A stretch of DNA of 64,000 bases, from NCBI GenBank assembly GCA_963825315.1, contig CAWGST010000001.1, positions 2,170,001 through 2,234,000 of the forward strand, written 5' to 3'. A program made the position numbers and the translations under genes. Each line of letters starts with the position of its first letter. Position 1 is the first letter of the stretch. Origin of the DNA: DASRLE01 sp963825315. GTDB taxonomy: Bacteria; Verrucomicrobiota; Verrucomicrobiia; Limisphaerales; Palsa-1400. The notes beneath the pieces are model-generated. The model was given only the letters and a program-made list of their open reading frames with translations. It did no database searches and was not told the origin of the DNA. Shown one piece after another: positions 54,833 to 63,098 of the stretch.

Positions 54833-55944
54833 CCCAGGAACCTCAACGCTCAACTCACTTGGACATTCAACAAAACACACTCTATCTTACGACGCCGGGC
54901 AGTTATGTGGCCCGTGATCATCTGACGCTTCAGGTGGAAGTCCCGGTTTATCCGCCCGACCTGCCAGCGGAAAAGCGTCATCGGGAATTGGCCATCGAGA
55001 CGCGAAAACTATCCGTCCCGATCCACCACTTGGAATCTGTTTGCATTTTCGGCGCTTCCAGCATCAGCCCGCCCGCGATGGATCTTTGCTGGGAGCACGG
55101 CGTCGCCATCAACTTCCTTTCTGAGAATGGCTATTTCCAGGCCCGCGTCACCGGCGTGGCCGATACCAGCGTGACCCTGCGCCGCACGCAATTCCGAGCC
55201 GCAGACGATCCGCCCCGTGCCGCGGCCATTGGCCGGCAGATTGTCGCCGGCAAAATCCAGAATTGCCGTAATAGTCTTTTGCGTGGCGGACGTGAAACTG
55301 ACGACCCCGCCGAACAAAGGCAACTTACGGACGCCGCTGACGCTCTTGCGCGACAGCTTTCCGATCTGGGAAAAACCCATCCCCCGCTGGATCAAGTGCG
55401 CGGGGTTGAGGGCATGGCGGCACAGACTTACTTCTCCATATTTGGTTTGCTCCTGAAACAACAACGCGAGGAGTTCGCTTTCACCACTCGGAGCCGCCGT
55501 CCGCCGCGTGACCGCATCAACTGCCTGATTTCATTCCTCTACGCTTTGGTGCGGCACGATTGCATCGCCGCGCTGACCAGCATTGGCCTTGATCCATTCG
55601 TCGGCTTTCTCCATGCTGACCGGCCCAATCGCCCCTCACTCGCCCTCGACCTCATGGAAGAATTTCGCCCGTGGCTTGCTGACCGCATCGCGATCACACT
55701 CATCAACCGACAACAAATACAACCCGATCATTTCACCTTGCGCGAAGGAGGGGCCGTGGAATTTACCGAGACCGGGCGCAAACTTGTCATCAAAGCGTAC
55801 CAGGAACGCAAACAAGAGAGCCTCAACCATCCTTTGCTTGACCAGAACTTGCGCATTGCCCAGTTGCCCTTTGTCCAGGCTCGACTCCTGGCCCGCCACC
55901 TCCGCGCCGATGTGCCGGATTATTTGCCTCTTGTTCCTAAATAA
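54829..55944 (+). CDS. cas1: Cas1 integrase
   Basis: 371 residues if the TTG at 54829 (overlapping the cas4 stop) is used. A TTG at 54859 (LDIQQNTLYLTTPGSYV) matches the usual Cas1 N-terminus better, giving 361. Catalytic residues: Glu in VRGVEGMAAQTYF, His in DPFVGFLHADRPNRPSLA, acidic DLMEEFRPWLADR. Integrates spacers together with Cas2. The TTG start choice should be treated with caution. Confidence 0.93.
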   Translation: MTQEPQRSTHLDIQQNTLYLTTPGSYVARDHLTLQVEVPVYPPDLPAEKRHRELAIETRKLSVPIHHLESVCIFGASSISPPAMDLCWEHGVAINFLSENGYFQARVTGVADTSVTLRRTQFRAADDPPRAAAIGRQIVAGKIQNCRNSLLRGGRETDDPAEQRQLTDAADALARQLSDLGKTHPPLDQVRGVEGMAAQTYFSIFGLLLKQQREEFAFTTRSRRPPRDRINCLISFLYALVRHDCIAALTSIGLDPFVGFLHADRPNRPSLALDLMEEFRPWLADRIAITLINRQQIQPDHFTLREGGAVEFTETGRKLVIKAYQERKQESLNHPLLDQNLRIAQLPFVQARLLARHLRADVPDYLPLVPK

Positions 55945-55953
55945 GCCTGCACG

Positions 55954-56244
55954 ATGTTGATTCTTGTTACATACGATGTTTCCACGGTTGAAAAGGCCGG
56001 GTGTCGCCGCTTGCGCCGCGTCGCCCGCGCGTGCGAAGACTACGGCACACGCGTCCAGAAATCCGTTTTTGAATGTCAGGTTGGTCAAAAGGAATGGGCG
56101 TCTTTGCGTGACCGGTTGCTGCATGAAATCAAAATGGACGAAGACTCGCTCCGCTTTTACTTTCTGGATGAAAATGCCGTGCAACGAACCGAACACCACG
56201 GCACAGACAAGCCGGTTGATCTGACCGAACCTCTCATCTTATGA
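55954..56244 (+). CDS. cas2: Cas2
   Basis: 96 residues. Ferredoxin-like fold with N-terminal MLILVTYDVSTVEKAGCRRL (catalytic-type Asp in YDV), then GTRVQKSVFECQVGQKEW, and the C-terminal DSLRFYFLD strand. Length is normal for Cas2. Last cas gene, nine bases after cas1 and followed directly by the leader and array, the normal place. Confidence 0.93.
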   Translation: MLILVTYDVSTVEKAGCRRLRRVARACEDYGTRVQKSVFECQVGQKEWASLRDRLLHEIKMDEDSLRFYFLDENAVQRTEHHGTDKPVDLTEPLIL

Positions 56245-56431
56245 ACTGCTTTCCGCGAACCATGAGCGCCGACTTGACCTTGACACTTTCGCGGCTGGCA
56301 GAAACCTTGTGGCCGACAAACACTTTCAATCGTTCTTTGAAAACAAAATTCGCTTGCGGATGGGTAAAGTCGTCCTGTTCGCGGAAACGTAGTAATAAAG
56401 TCTTGTGGCTCTGCCTGTTGGCAGGGTTGCA
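56245..56431 (+). promoter_or_regulatory. CRISPR leader
   Basis: 187 bases between the cas2 stop and the first repeat. It is less GC-rich than the array, with AT-rich blocks at 56322-56350 and 56390-56402. As the array has its degenerate repeat at the far end (57471), this side is the leader and new spacers should enter next to it. No clear promoter could be fixed. Confidence 0.75.
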
Positions 56432-57503
56432 GTCGCCCCGCCCGCGCGGGCGGGGCGCGGATTGAAACAGAAAGTTCTGCATGGCTGCCATTTCGTCCAC
56501 ACCGTCGCCCCGCCCGCGCGGGCGGGGCGCGGATTGAAACGCGGTCCATCGCCGGGAATGACAGCCCGAGGGCGGGTCGCCCCGCCCGCGCGGGCGGGGC
56601 GCGGATTGAAACGGCCGATAAGCATTACCAATGCCCTGCCAGGCCACAGCTGAGTCGCCCCGCCCGCGCGGGCGGGGCGCGGATTGAAACGAATCCATCG
56701 GCGTGGCTCACGGAAACGAGTGCGCCAGCGTCGCCCCGCCCGCGCGGGCGGGGCGCGGATTGAAACGTCAAGGCGTCCAGCCGGCTTGCTGGCATCCGAA
56801 GTCGCCCCGCCCGCGCGGGCGGGGCGCGGATTGAAACGCTCTGCAGGGTTGAACTGCCACGCGGCATCTTGGGCCGGTCATTGTCGCCCCGCCCGCGCGG
56901 GCGGGGCGCGGATTGAAACGCTCGCAAGCCAACAGCTGGCTACAACGAGGCCGAGGCGCAGGTCATGCGAGTCGCCCCGCCCGCGCGGGCGGGGCGCGGA
57001 TTGAAACGTCCTCAAAACCGCTGGATATGTGTTCGGCGGAAGTCGCCCCGCCCGCGCGGGCGGGGCGCGGATTGAAACTACATGATCACATGGGTTCCTC
57101 TCGCCGGCGCTGGTCGCCCCGCCCGCGCGGGCGGGGCGCGGATTGAAACCGGTTCTCCTGGGCCATCACGACCCGTCCGGCACGTCGCCCCGCCCGCGCG
57201 GGCGGGGCGCGGATTGAAACATCGGCTAATTGTTGGCGCGTCCCGTCGCGTGTGGTCGCCCCGCCCGCGCGGGCGGGGCGCGGATTGAAACGCTCACGAG
57301 GACCGCCGTCTGCGCTACAACAAGTGTCGCCCCGCCCGCGCGGGCGGGGCGCGGATTGAAACAGGCAGGCCAACCCGGTGAAATCGAACTGACGCTGGTC
57401 GCCCCGCCCGCGCGGGCGGGGCGCGGATTGAAACGTGGAAGGGATGGCCGGGAAAATCGCCATTGCAAATGTCGCCCCGCCCGTGCGGGGCGCGGGTTAA
57501 AAC
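56432..57503 (+). CRISPR. CRISPR array, 15 repeats, 14 spacers (type I-C-like)
   Basis: Fourteen identical 37-base repeats begin GTCGCCCC and end GCGGATTGAAAC, followed by one degenerate terminal repeat (57471-57503, 33 bases, with GTTAAAAC end). Repeat starts: 56432, 56504, 56576, 56654, 56730, 56801, 56883, 56971, 57042, 57113, 57184, 57255, 57326, 57398, 57471. The inner 24 bases (CGCCCCGCCCGC and its complement) are a perfect palindrome, giving a 10 bp stem with a four-base loop. The GCGGATTGAAAC tail is the type I-C 5' handle kind. Spacers are 34-36 bases except spacers 3 (41), 4 (39), 6 (45) and 7 (51). No spacer is visibly repeated. Confidence 0.97.
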
Positions 57504-57576
57504 GTAGATAGCCAATGGCCAATAGACAATAGCCAAGGCGTCCCGCTGGCGGCGCGGGCGGGACGCAGGTTGAAAC
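57504..57576 (+). repeat. Relic repeat-spacer unit after the array
   Basis: After the terminal repeat comes a 34-base spacer-like segment (57504-57537), then a 39-base degenerate repeat (57538-57576) ending in GGTTGAAAC. The degenerate repeat has diverged, but its arms are still complementary (GCGTCCCGC and GCGGGACGC). The unit is duplicated at 57732-57836. Confidence 0.7.
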
Positions 57577-57731
57577 CCAGCCGAGCGACCTGATTTTTCT
57601 TGGCGGCAGGGTGGGAAGAAAAGGGCGACCCTCAATACCAGCTATCCCATTACGATTCTGCCTTCACGTGTTTGGAATCAAGGCAAAGCATCGGAGCGGT
57701 GACGGGTAGGACGGGTCGGACGTGGTTGACG

Positions 57732-57836
57732 GTCACCCTCGCGCGCGGGGCGCAGGTTAAAACGTAGATAGCCAATGGCCAATAGACAATAGCCAAGGCG
57801 TCCCGCTGGCGGCGGGGGCGGGACGCAGGTTGAAGC
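57732..57836 (+). repeat. Second relic CRISPR unit, duplicated
   Basis: A degenerate repeat (57732-57763, ending GGTTAAAAC), the same 34-base spacer-like segment (57764-57797), and a degenerate repeat (57798-57836). The spacer segment is identical to the one at 57504-57537, so the two relic units arose by duplication. Between them (57577-57731) and after them (57837-57991) no gene is seen; only the promoter of the kinase gene is expected. Confidence 0.7.
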
Positions 57837-57991
57837 CCAGCCGTGCCGCTTGATTTTTCCTGACATTTATCAAGCAATTTGCAGGGTTGCGCATCACGAG
57901 AATAAGGGTAGTTTGTCTTGCAGACAGATTAGCGGAACTTTTATAGGCTGGTCAGCACAATGACGATCCCTACTGCGCCATCCATGTTCTA

Positions 57992-59122
57992 ATGAACCGA
58001 GCGATGCAGCGTTTATTGTCTCTGCCAAAGCCAGTGGCGGTGGTTCTGGCGCTGGCGCTGATGGTGTTGATTGGCTGTGCGGATTATGTCACGGGACATG
58101 ATCTTGCCTTGTCGGCAGTTTATCTGGCGCCAATTTGCTGGGCCGCCTGGGCGGCTGGACGGGGGGCCGGGATCATGCTGGCAATAGCCGGCGCGGTGAC
58201 AGGGCTTGTTGCCGATTTAATGTCGGGCTATATCTACCAGTATCCGGTGATCCCGTATTGGAACGCGGTGATGTTGTTGGTGCTTTTCCTGGCCGTGGTC
58301 TGTTTTCTCACGGCCTCGCAGACGGCGCATCACTTCCTGGAAGAGACGGTGCAACAGCGGACGGCCGCAGTGCGGGCGTTGCAGGCGGAAATCAAGGAAC
58401 GGGAAGGGCTGGAAGTTGCCAAGCTTCAGTCTGAGCGGCTGGCTGTGGCGGGCAAGATGGCGGCACAGGTCGCCCATGAGGTCCGCAATCCGCTCGGTTC
58501 CATCACCCTGAATCTCGACCTCGCCTCCAGGGAAATAGACAGGCTGGCTGATGGCAAAGGACATTCGCCCAACGAAGGGCACACGCTCATCAAAGAAATG
58601 CGCGAGGAGGTGTGTCGCATCGGACGCGTCATTGAGGATTACCTGCAATTCGCCCGGCTGCCGAAGCTGCAACGGGAGCCGGTGGACTTGAACGGGTTTC
58701 TGGACGAAAAACTGGCGTTCCTATGCACCGAGCTGGAACGGGCGAACGTGAAGCTGCGCACCCATTTCGATCCGGCGCTGACCACGATCAACGCCGACGC
58801 CAATCAATTGTGGCAGGCCGTGCTGAACCTGATCCATAACAGCCGCGAAGCGATGCCCGGCGGCGGCGAACTGACCATCAGCACCCGGCGGGAGGGCGAA
58901 CAGGCGGTTCTGCGCGTGAGCGACAACGGCAAAGGCATGACCGGGGAGCAACTGCAACAGGTGTTCACGCCGTTCTTCACCACAAAGAAAGAGGGCATAG
59001 GTCTGGGCATGGTTCTGGTTCATCAAATCGTCACCGAACACGGCGGCCACATCGAATGCGAAAGCGCCAGTGGCAAGGGCAGCACCTTCAGCCTCTTTCT
59101 GCCGTTGGCGGGAAAACCCTGA
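57992..59122 (+). CDS. Membrane sensor histidine kinase
   Basis: 376 residues. Three or four N-terminal membrane helices (VAVVLALALMVLIGCA, ALSAVYLAPICWAAWAAG, AGIMLAIAGAVTGLVADLM, AVMLLVLFLAVVCFL) without a large periplasmic domain. A short coiled coil leads to the H-box (AGKMAAQVAHEVRNPLGSI, His162). ATPase motifs: N box QAVLNLIHNSREAM, G1 VSDNGKGM, F box FTPFFTTK, G2 GIGLGMVLVHQI. It phosphorylates the response regulator encoded one base downstream; together they form an NtrB/NtrC-like pair. Confidence 0.93.
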   Translation: MNRAMQRLLSLPKPVAVVLALALMVLIGCADYVTGHDLALSAVYLAPICWAAWAAGRGAGIMLAIAGAVTGLVADLMSGYIYQYPVIPYWNAVMLLVLFLAVVCFLTASQTAHHFLEETVQQRTAAVRALQAEIKEREGLEVAKLQSERLAVAGKMAAQVAHEVRNPLGSITLNLDLASREIDRLADGKGHSPNEGHTLIKEMREEVCRIGRVIEDYLQFARLPKLQREPVDLNGFLDEKLAFLCTELERANVKLRTHFDPALTTINADANQLWQAVLNLIHNSREAMPGGGELTISTRREGEQAVLRVSDNGKGMTGEQLQQVFTPFFTTKKEGIGLGMVLVHQIVTEHGGHIECESASGKGSTFSLFLPLAGKP

Positions 59123-59123
59123 A

Positions 59124-60494
59124 ATGGCTGCCCGATCACACATCCTGGTGGTGGACGACGACGAACGGTTGCGCAACGCCGCCGGCAAAGTGCTCGCCGC
59201 CGAGGGTTATCGAGTGGTCAGCGCCGCCTCCGGCCGGGAAGCGTTGGAGATCTTGCAGCAAGAAGCCTTTGCCCTTGTGATCAGCGATCTGCGCCTGCCG
59301 GACTTGGATGGCATCGCGTTGTTGAAACAGGCGCGCGAACTTCTGCCGGAAGCCGAAGTGGTGATGATCACCGGCCACGGCAGCATCGAGAAAGCGGTCG
59401 AGGCGATGCAACTCGGCGCGTATGACTTCCTGCAAAAGCCGCTGGACAGCGCGGCGTTGCTGAAGACGGTGGCCAAGGCGCTGGAAAAGCAGCGGTTGAC
59501 GAGCGAGAACCGGCAGTTGCGCCACCAGCTTCAGCAACGGCGGGGCGTGGAAGCGCTCATCGGCGACAGCCCCCCAATGCAGGCGGTCAAACAGCTCATC
59601 CGCCAAATTGCGCCCACGGATGTCAACGTGCTCATTCAGGGCGAAAGCGGCACGGGCAAGGAGGTGGCCGCTGATGCGTTGCACAACTTGAGCGGCCGCC
59701 GCGGCCAGCCGTTCGTGAAAATCAGTTGCGCGGCGATTCCTGAAACCCTGCTTGAGAGCGAACTGTTCGGGCACGAACGCGGCTCGTTCACCGGCGCAAC
59801 CGCGGCCCGGCCCGGCAGATTCGAGCAGGCCGACGGCGGAACGTTGTTGCTGGATGAAATCGCGGAAATGAGTCCGCAGTTGCAGGCCAAACTGCTGCGC
59901 GTGTTGCAGGACGGAATGTTTCAGCGGGTGGGCGGCACGAAGGGAATTCAAGTCAACGTGCGTGTGCTCTGCGCCACCCATGACGACATCCCCAGGGCCA
60001 TCGAGGAGGGAAAATTCCGGCACGATTTGTATTACCGGATCAACACGGTGCAGATCACGCTGCCGCCGCTGCGCGAACGACGGGAGGACATCGCGCTGCT
60101 GGCCTGGCATTTCCTGCGCAGATTTGCGGCCGACATGGGCAAGGACATCCGCGCCATCGCCCCGGCCACGCTGGATCAATTGCTGGCACACCCATGGTCC
60201 GGCAATGTCCGGGAACTGGAGCACGTCATTCAACGGGCGGTGGTATTGTGCGAAGGGGAAACCATCTCCGGCATTGTTTTCGGGCCAAAAGTTTCCGGCG
60301 CGTCGCAGGAACGGGCGACAACCCAGGGTGGCGCGTGTGTTTCCATACCCATCGGCACGACAGTGCATGAGGCCACGAAGCGGTTGGTGCAGGCGACAAT
60401 CGAGCAATGCGCGGGCAACAAGCTTCAGGCCGCGCGGATGCTCGGCATTCCGCCGCGCACGATGTATCGGCATTTTCCCAAACCGGAGGAGTGA
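59124..60494 (+). CDS. Sigma-54 dependent response regulator (NtrC family) with GSFTGA loop
   Basis: 456 residues from ATG 59124 (MAARSHILVVDDDERLRNAA), one base after the kinase stop. Receiver with Asp55 in LVISDLRLPDLDG. AAA+ domain: Walker A GESGTGKE, sigma-54 loop GSFTGA (HERGSFTGATAARPG) instead of the usual GAFTGA, Walker B GGTLLLDEIAEM, and RVLCATHDDIP. C-terminal Fis-type helix-turn-helix (ATIEQCAGNKLQAARMLGIPPRTMYRHF). Target genes are not evident nearby. Ends 221 bases before the beta-helix protein gene. Confidence 0.93.
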   Translation: MAARSHILVVDDDERLRNAAGKVLAAEGYRVVSAASGREALEILQQEAFALVISDLRLPDLDGIALLKQARELLPEAEVVMITGHGSIEKAVEAMQLGAYDFLQKPLDSAALLKTVAKALEKQRLTSENRQLRHQLQQRRGVEALIGDSPPMQAVKQLIRQIAPTDVNVLIQGESGTGKEVAADALHNLSGRRGQPFVKISCAAIPETLLESELFGHERGSFTGATAARPGRFEQADGGTLLLDEIAEMSPQLQAKLLRVLQDGMFQRVGGTKGIQVNVRVLCATHDDIPRAIEEGKFRHDLYYRINTVQITLPPLRERREDIALLAWHFLRRFAADMGKDIRAIAPATLDQLLAHPWSGNVRELEHVIQRAVVLCEGETISGIVFGPKVSGASQERATTQGGACVSIPIGTTVHEATKRLVQATIEQCAGNKLQAARMLGIPPRTMYRHFPKPEE

Positions 60495-60715
60495 CCACAA
60501 CCGGCCAAAATGGCAGTGTCGAGGCTGCCACTTTGGCACAAAGCATGTGGTTCGCCTTCGAAGTTTGGACCTTGCCCGGTCACAACCGACTCTGAATCAG
60601 GCGTTTCTCAACAGACTTCACTGTTTGGCATCCTTCCTGCGATGGCAATGCGTTAAGCATCACCCACAAATACAACATGCCTTGAACGAAACTAAAAATC
60701 TAAAAAATGCAGATT
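60495..60715. other. Intergenic region before the beta-helix gene
   Basis: It holds the tail of the two-component unit and the promoter of the next gene. A CGAGGCTGCCACTTTGGCACAAAGC stretch (60519-60543) has partial symmetry, but no consensus sigma-54 promoter. Nothing else is recognised. Confidence 0.35.
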
Positions 60716-61962
60716 ATGAAAACGCAATTAGTTCTCAGATTTATCCTCACCAGCACCGCATTGTTCATCATCGCGCTTGCGCCGGTTGTCTTTGGCCAGG
60801 GCGCGCTGGCTCCGCCTGGCGCGCCTGCGCCGACGATGAAAACACTCACACAAGTCGAGCCGCGCACGCCCATCCCGGCGCTTCCTTACGTCATCTCCAG
60901 CGCCGGGTCGTATTACCTGACTACGAATCTGGTCAGCCCCGGGGGATCCCGGGCATCACGGTGGCGGCCGACCACGTCACGATTGACCTGCGCGGGTTCG
61001 CCATCATCGGCACAGGGCAGTTCGGCGGAAATTACCCCGCCATCACCGCTCCCGGGCCGCAAGTGGACTTGAAGGTGTTCGACGGCTCGATCACGCTGTG
61101 GTCCGGCGAGGGCGTGTCGGCTGCCTTGACGAGGAACAGCAAGCTGGAAGAGCTGCGCGTGTCCACCATAGGCCGCAGCGCGTTGCACATCGGTGACGGC
61201 TCCCTTGTCAGCGAATGCATGGCGCAGTCAAATTGTTCCTACGCGGTTGGCACGCCTGCCATCTGGACGGGCAACCACTGCGCGGTCAAAGCGTGCGTGG
61301 CGCAAGCCAACTCCGGGCCAGGCATCAGCGCCGGCGCAGGTTCCGTCGTAGTCGGTTGCGTCGCCAACAGCAACATGAACGATGGCATCGTTACCGGGGA
61401 TGAGTCAAAAGTCACCGATTGCGGCGCTTCGTGGAACATGGCCACGGGCAACGGTCCGGGCGATGGCATCTTTGTCGGCTTCGGCGGCGCCGTCAGCGGC
61501 TGCGTCGCCAGTGGCAATGCCTACAACGGGATTGAAACCATCAGCGGCGGTTCCGTCCTTGGCTGCACCGTCCGGACGAACATGAACCACGGCATTGTCG
61601 TGCAATACGGCAGCACGGTCAAAGACTGCACGGCCAGCGCCAACCATTTCAATGGCATCGTCGTCAGTTTGCATTCCCAGGTTGCAGGCAACACCTGCGA
61701 TGCCAACGGCAACGCCGGCATCCAGGCAGCTCTGGCTGGCGATGGCAACCGCATTGACGGCAACTCGGTGACGACCAACAAAGTTGCCGGCATTGACTGC
61801 AGCGGGTCCACCGCCGACCTGGTGATTCGCAACAGCGCGCACGCCAATGGGGTGAACTACAGCCTGAATCTGGCTCCGGGCGGCACCCAGAACGCGACGA
61901 TCTTTCCGCCGCCGGGTGCGAACTTCATGAATCCCGACCCTTGGGGCAATTTTTGGTACTGA
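60716..61962 (+). pseudogene. Secreted right-handed beta-helix protein, frameshifted near 60940
   Basis: The N-terminal frame from ATG 60716 (MKTQLVLRFILTSTALFIIA, signal peptide) continues TPIPALPYVISSAGSYYLTT and NLVSPGG. Then the frame changes in a CCCCGGGGG run near 60940. The second frame carries PGITVAADHVTIDLRGFAII and about ten parallel beta-helix turns, such as GSLVSECMAQSNCSYAV, GAGSVVVGCVANSNMNDGI, GGAVSGCVASGNAYNGI, and GSTVKDCTASANHFNGI. One missing base restores a ~415-residue protein. The family includes polysaccharide-active or binding proteins of Planctomycetes and Verrucomicrobia (Asp/Asn-rich stacks). No enzyme motif was identified. Confidence 0.78.
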
Positions 61963-62017
61963 AACGCCATGACAACGCTCAGGGTGAAAGCCCCTCACTC
62001 CGGGTGAAATCACCGGC

Positions 62018-62042
62018 CCGGTTGGAAGATTCTTCCGACCGG
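62018..62042. terminator. Hairpin between the beta-helix gene and the next gene
   Basis: CCGGTTGGAAG and CTTCCGACCGG (one wobble) make an 11 bp stem with loop ATT. It lies 56 bases after the stop at 61962 and 51 bases before the ATG at 62093. No T run follows, so terminator function is uncertain; a 5' mRNA structure for the next gene is also possible. Confidence 0.4.
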
Positions 62043-62092
62043 CGCCGGACTACATGAAATTAAACCATAACCATTTTAAGTGAATTTGAATT

Positions 62093-62950
62093 ATGAAAAA
62101 GCTATTAGCACTTCTGCTCGTGGCCGGCCCGCTCGTTGGCAGCGAAGCCGCCACCATTGACTCTGTCAATCGCTACGCCTACGGCGCCAACATCGGCTGG
62201 ATGGATTGGTATGCCGACGGCGTCAACGGCGCGGCCATCAGCGACTACGTTTGTTCCGGCTACATTTACGCCGCCAACGTCGGCTGGATCAATCTGGGCA
62301 GCGGCTCGCCCACCAACAGCATCCGCTACCAGAACCTTTCCGGAAGCGATTTTGGCGTGAACAACGACGGAGCGGGCAATTTGCGCGGTTACGCCTGGGG
62401 CGCCAACGTCGGCTGGATCAACTTTGAAAACACTGGCGCGCCCACGGTGGATTTGCATAGCGGCATTTTCAGCGGTTACGCCTGGAGCGCCAACTGCGGC
62501 TGGATCAGCCTCAGCAACGCCTTCGCCTTCGTGCAGACGGACTATATCCTGCCGGGCCTGCTGGATACCAATGGCCTGCCTGTAGCGTGGGAAATGTCGA
62601 ACTTCGGCCACACCGGGGTTGACCCCAACGCGGATCCTGATCATGACGGCATGTCGAACATGCAGGAATATCTGGCCGGCACGAATCCGAATGACTCCAA
62701 CGATTACCTGCGCATCACCAACTTCACGAGGGATGCGACTGGCTATAACCTCATGTCGTGGAGTTCTGTGCCGACCCGCTACTATTACATTCAGCGAACC
62801 ACCATGCTCGGCGACCCCGCTCAACCGTTCACGGATACGCTCATTTACTGGGGGCCGGGGTGGCACAGTACGGGCTTTTACGACACCGGCGACCCGGAGT
62901 TTTACCGCATCCGGGCCTTCAGGCCACTGGGGCTTGAGTTGGCACGGTAG
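62093..62950 (+). CDS. Secreted protein with GANxGW repeats and a calcium-type C-terminal loop
   Basis: 285 residues with signal peptide (MKKLLALLLVAGPLVGSEA). Four repeats of a ~30-residue unit end in NYAYGANIGWMDW-like sequence: YAYGANIGWMDWY, YIYAANVGWINLG, YAWGANVGWINFE, YAWSANCGWISLS. Then DPNADPDHDGMSNMQEYLAGTNPND, a thrombospondin type 3/EF-hand-like loop shared with the NHL proteins at 32364-33428 and 33425-37054, and a beta domain ending FYRIRAF. The repeats resemble short beta-hairpin modules. Function unknown; probably extracellular. Confidence 0.8.
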   Translation: MKKLLALLLVAGPLVGSEAATIDSVNRYAYGANIGWMDWYADGVNGAAISDYVCSGYIYAANVGWINLGSGSPTNSIRYQNLSGSDFGVNNDGAGNLRGYAWGANVGWINFENTGAPTVDLHSGIFSGYAWSANCGWISLSNAFAFVQTDYILPGLLDTNGLPVAWEMSNFGHTGVDPNADPDHDGMSNMQEYLAGTNPNDSNDYLRITNFTRDATGYNLMSWSSVPTRYYYIQRTTMLGDPAQPFTDTLIYWGPGWHSTGFYDTGDPEFYRIRAFRPLGLELAR

Positions 62951-63006
62951 GGGCTTTTTACGACACCGGCGACCCGGGGTTTTCCGCGTCCGCGCCTTCA
63001 GGCCAT
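62861..63006 (+). repeat. Tandem duplication of the 3' end of the preceding gene
   Basis: A ~65-base unit beginning TGGCAC (62861-62925) recurs at 62940-63006 with several substitutions, including the shared CGACACCGGCGACCCGG core and CCTTCAGGCCA. The gene's stop codon (62948-62950) lies inside the second unit, so the second copy is not translated in frame. Confidence 0.75.
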
Positions 63007-63098
63007 TGCCATAACCTGCGACGTTGGATTCGCCAGGAGAGGACCACTATAAACGGGTCCCGCGCAAGCGCAGATTTGCATTTCGCAAGAATTGTGCT

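Noticed and set aside
56241..57511. Many short frames with repeated RPARAGG/APPARAGR sequence
   Set aside because: These are translations of the CRISPR repeats, not proteins.
59136..60539. 467-codon minus-strand frame over the NtrC-type gene
   Set aside because: The plus strand has the full receiver-AAA-Fis arrangement; the minus frame is a shadow.
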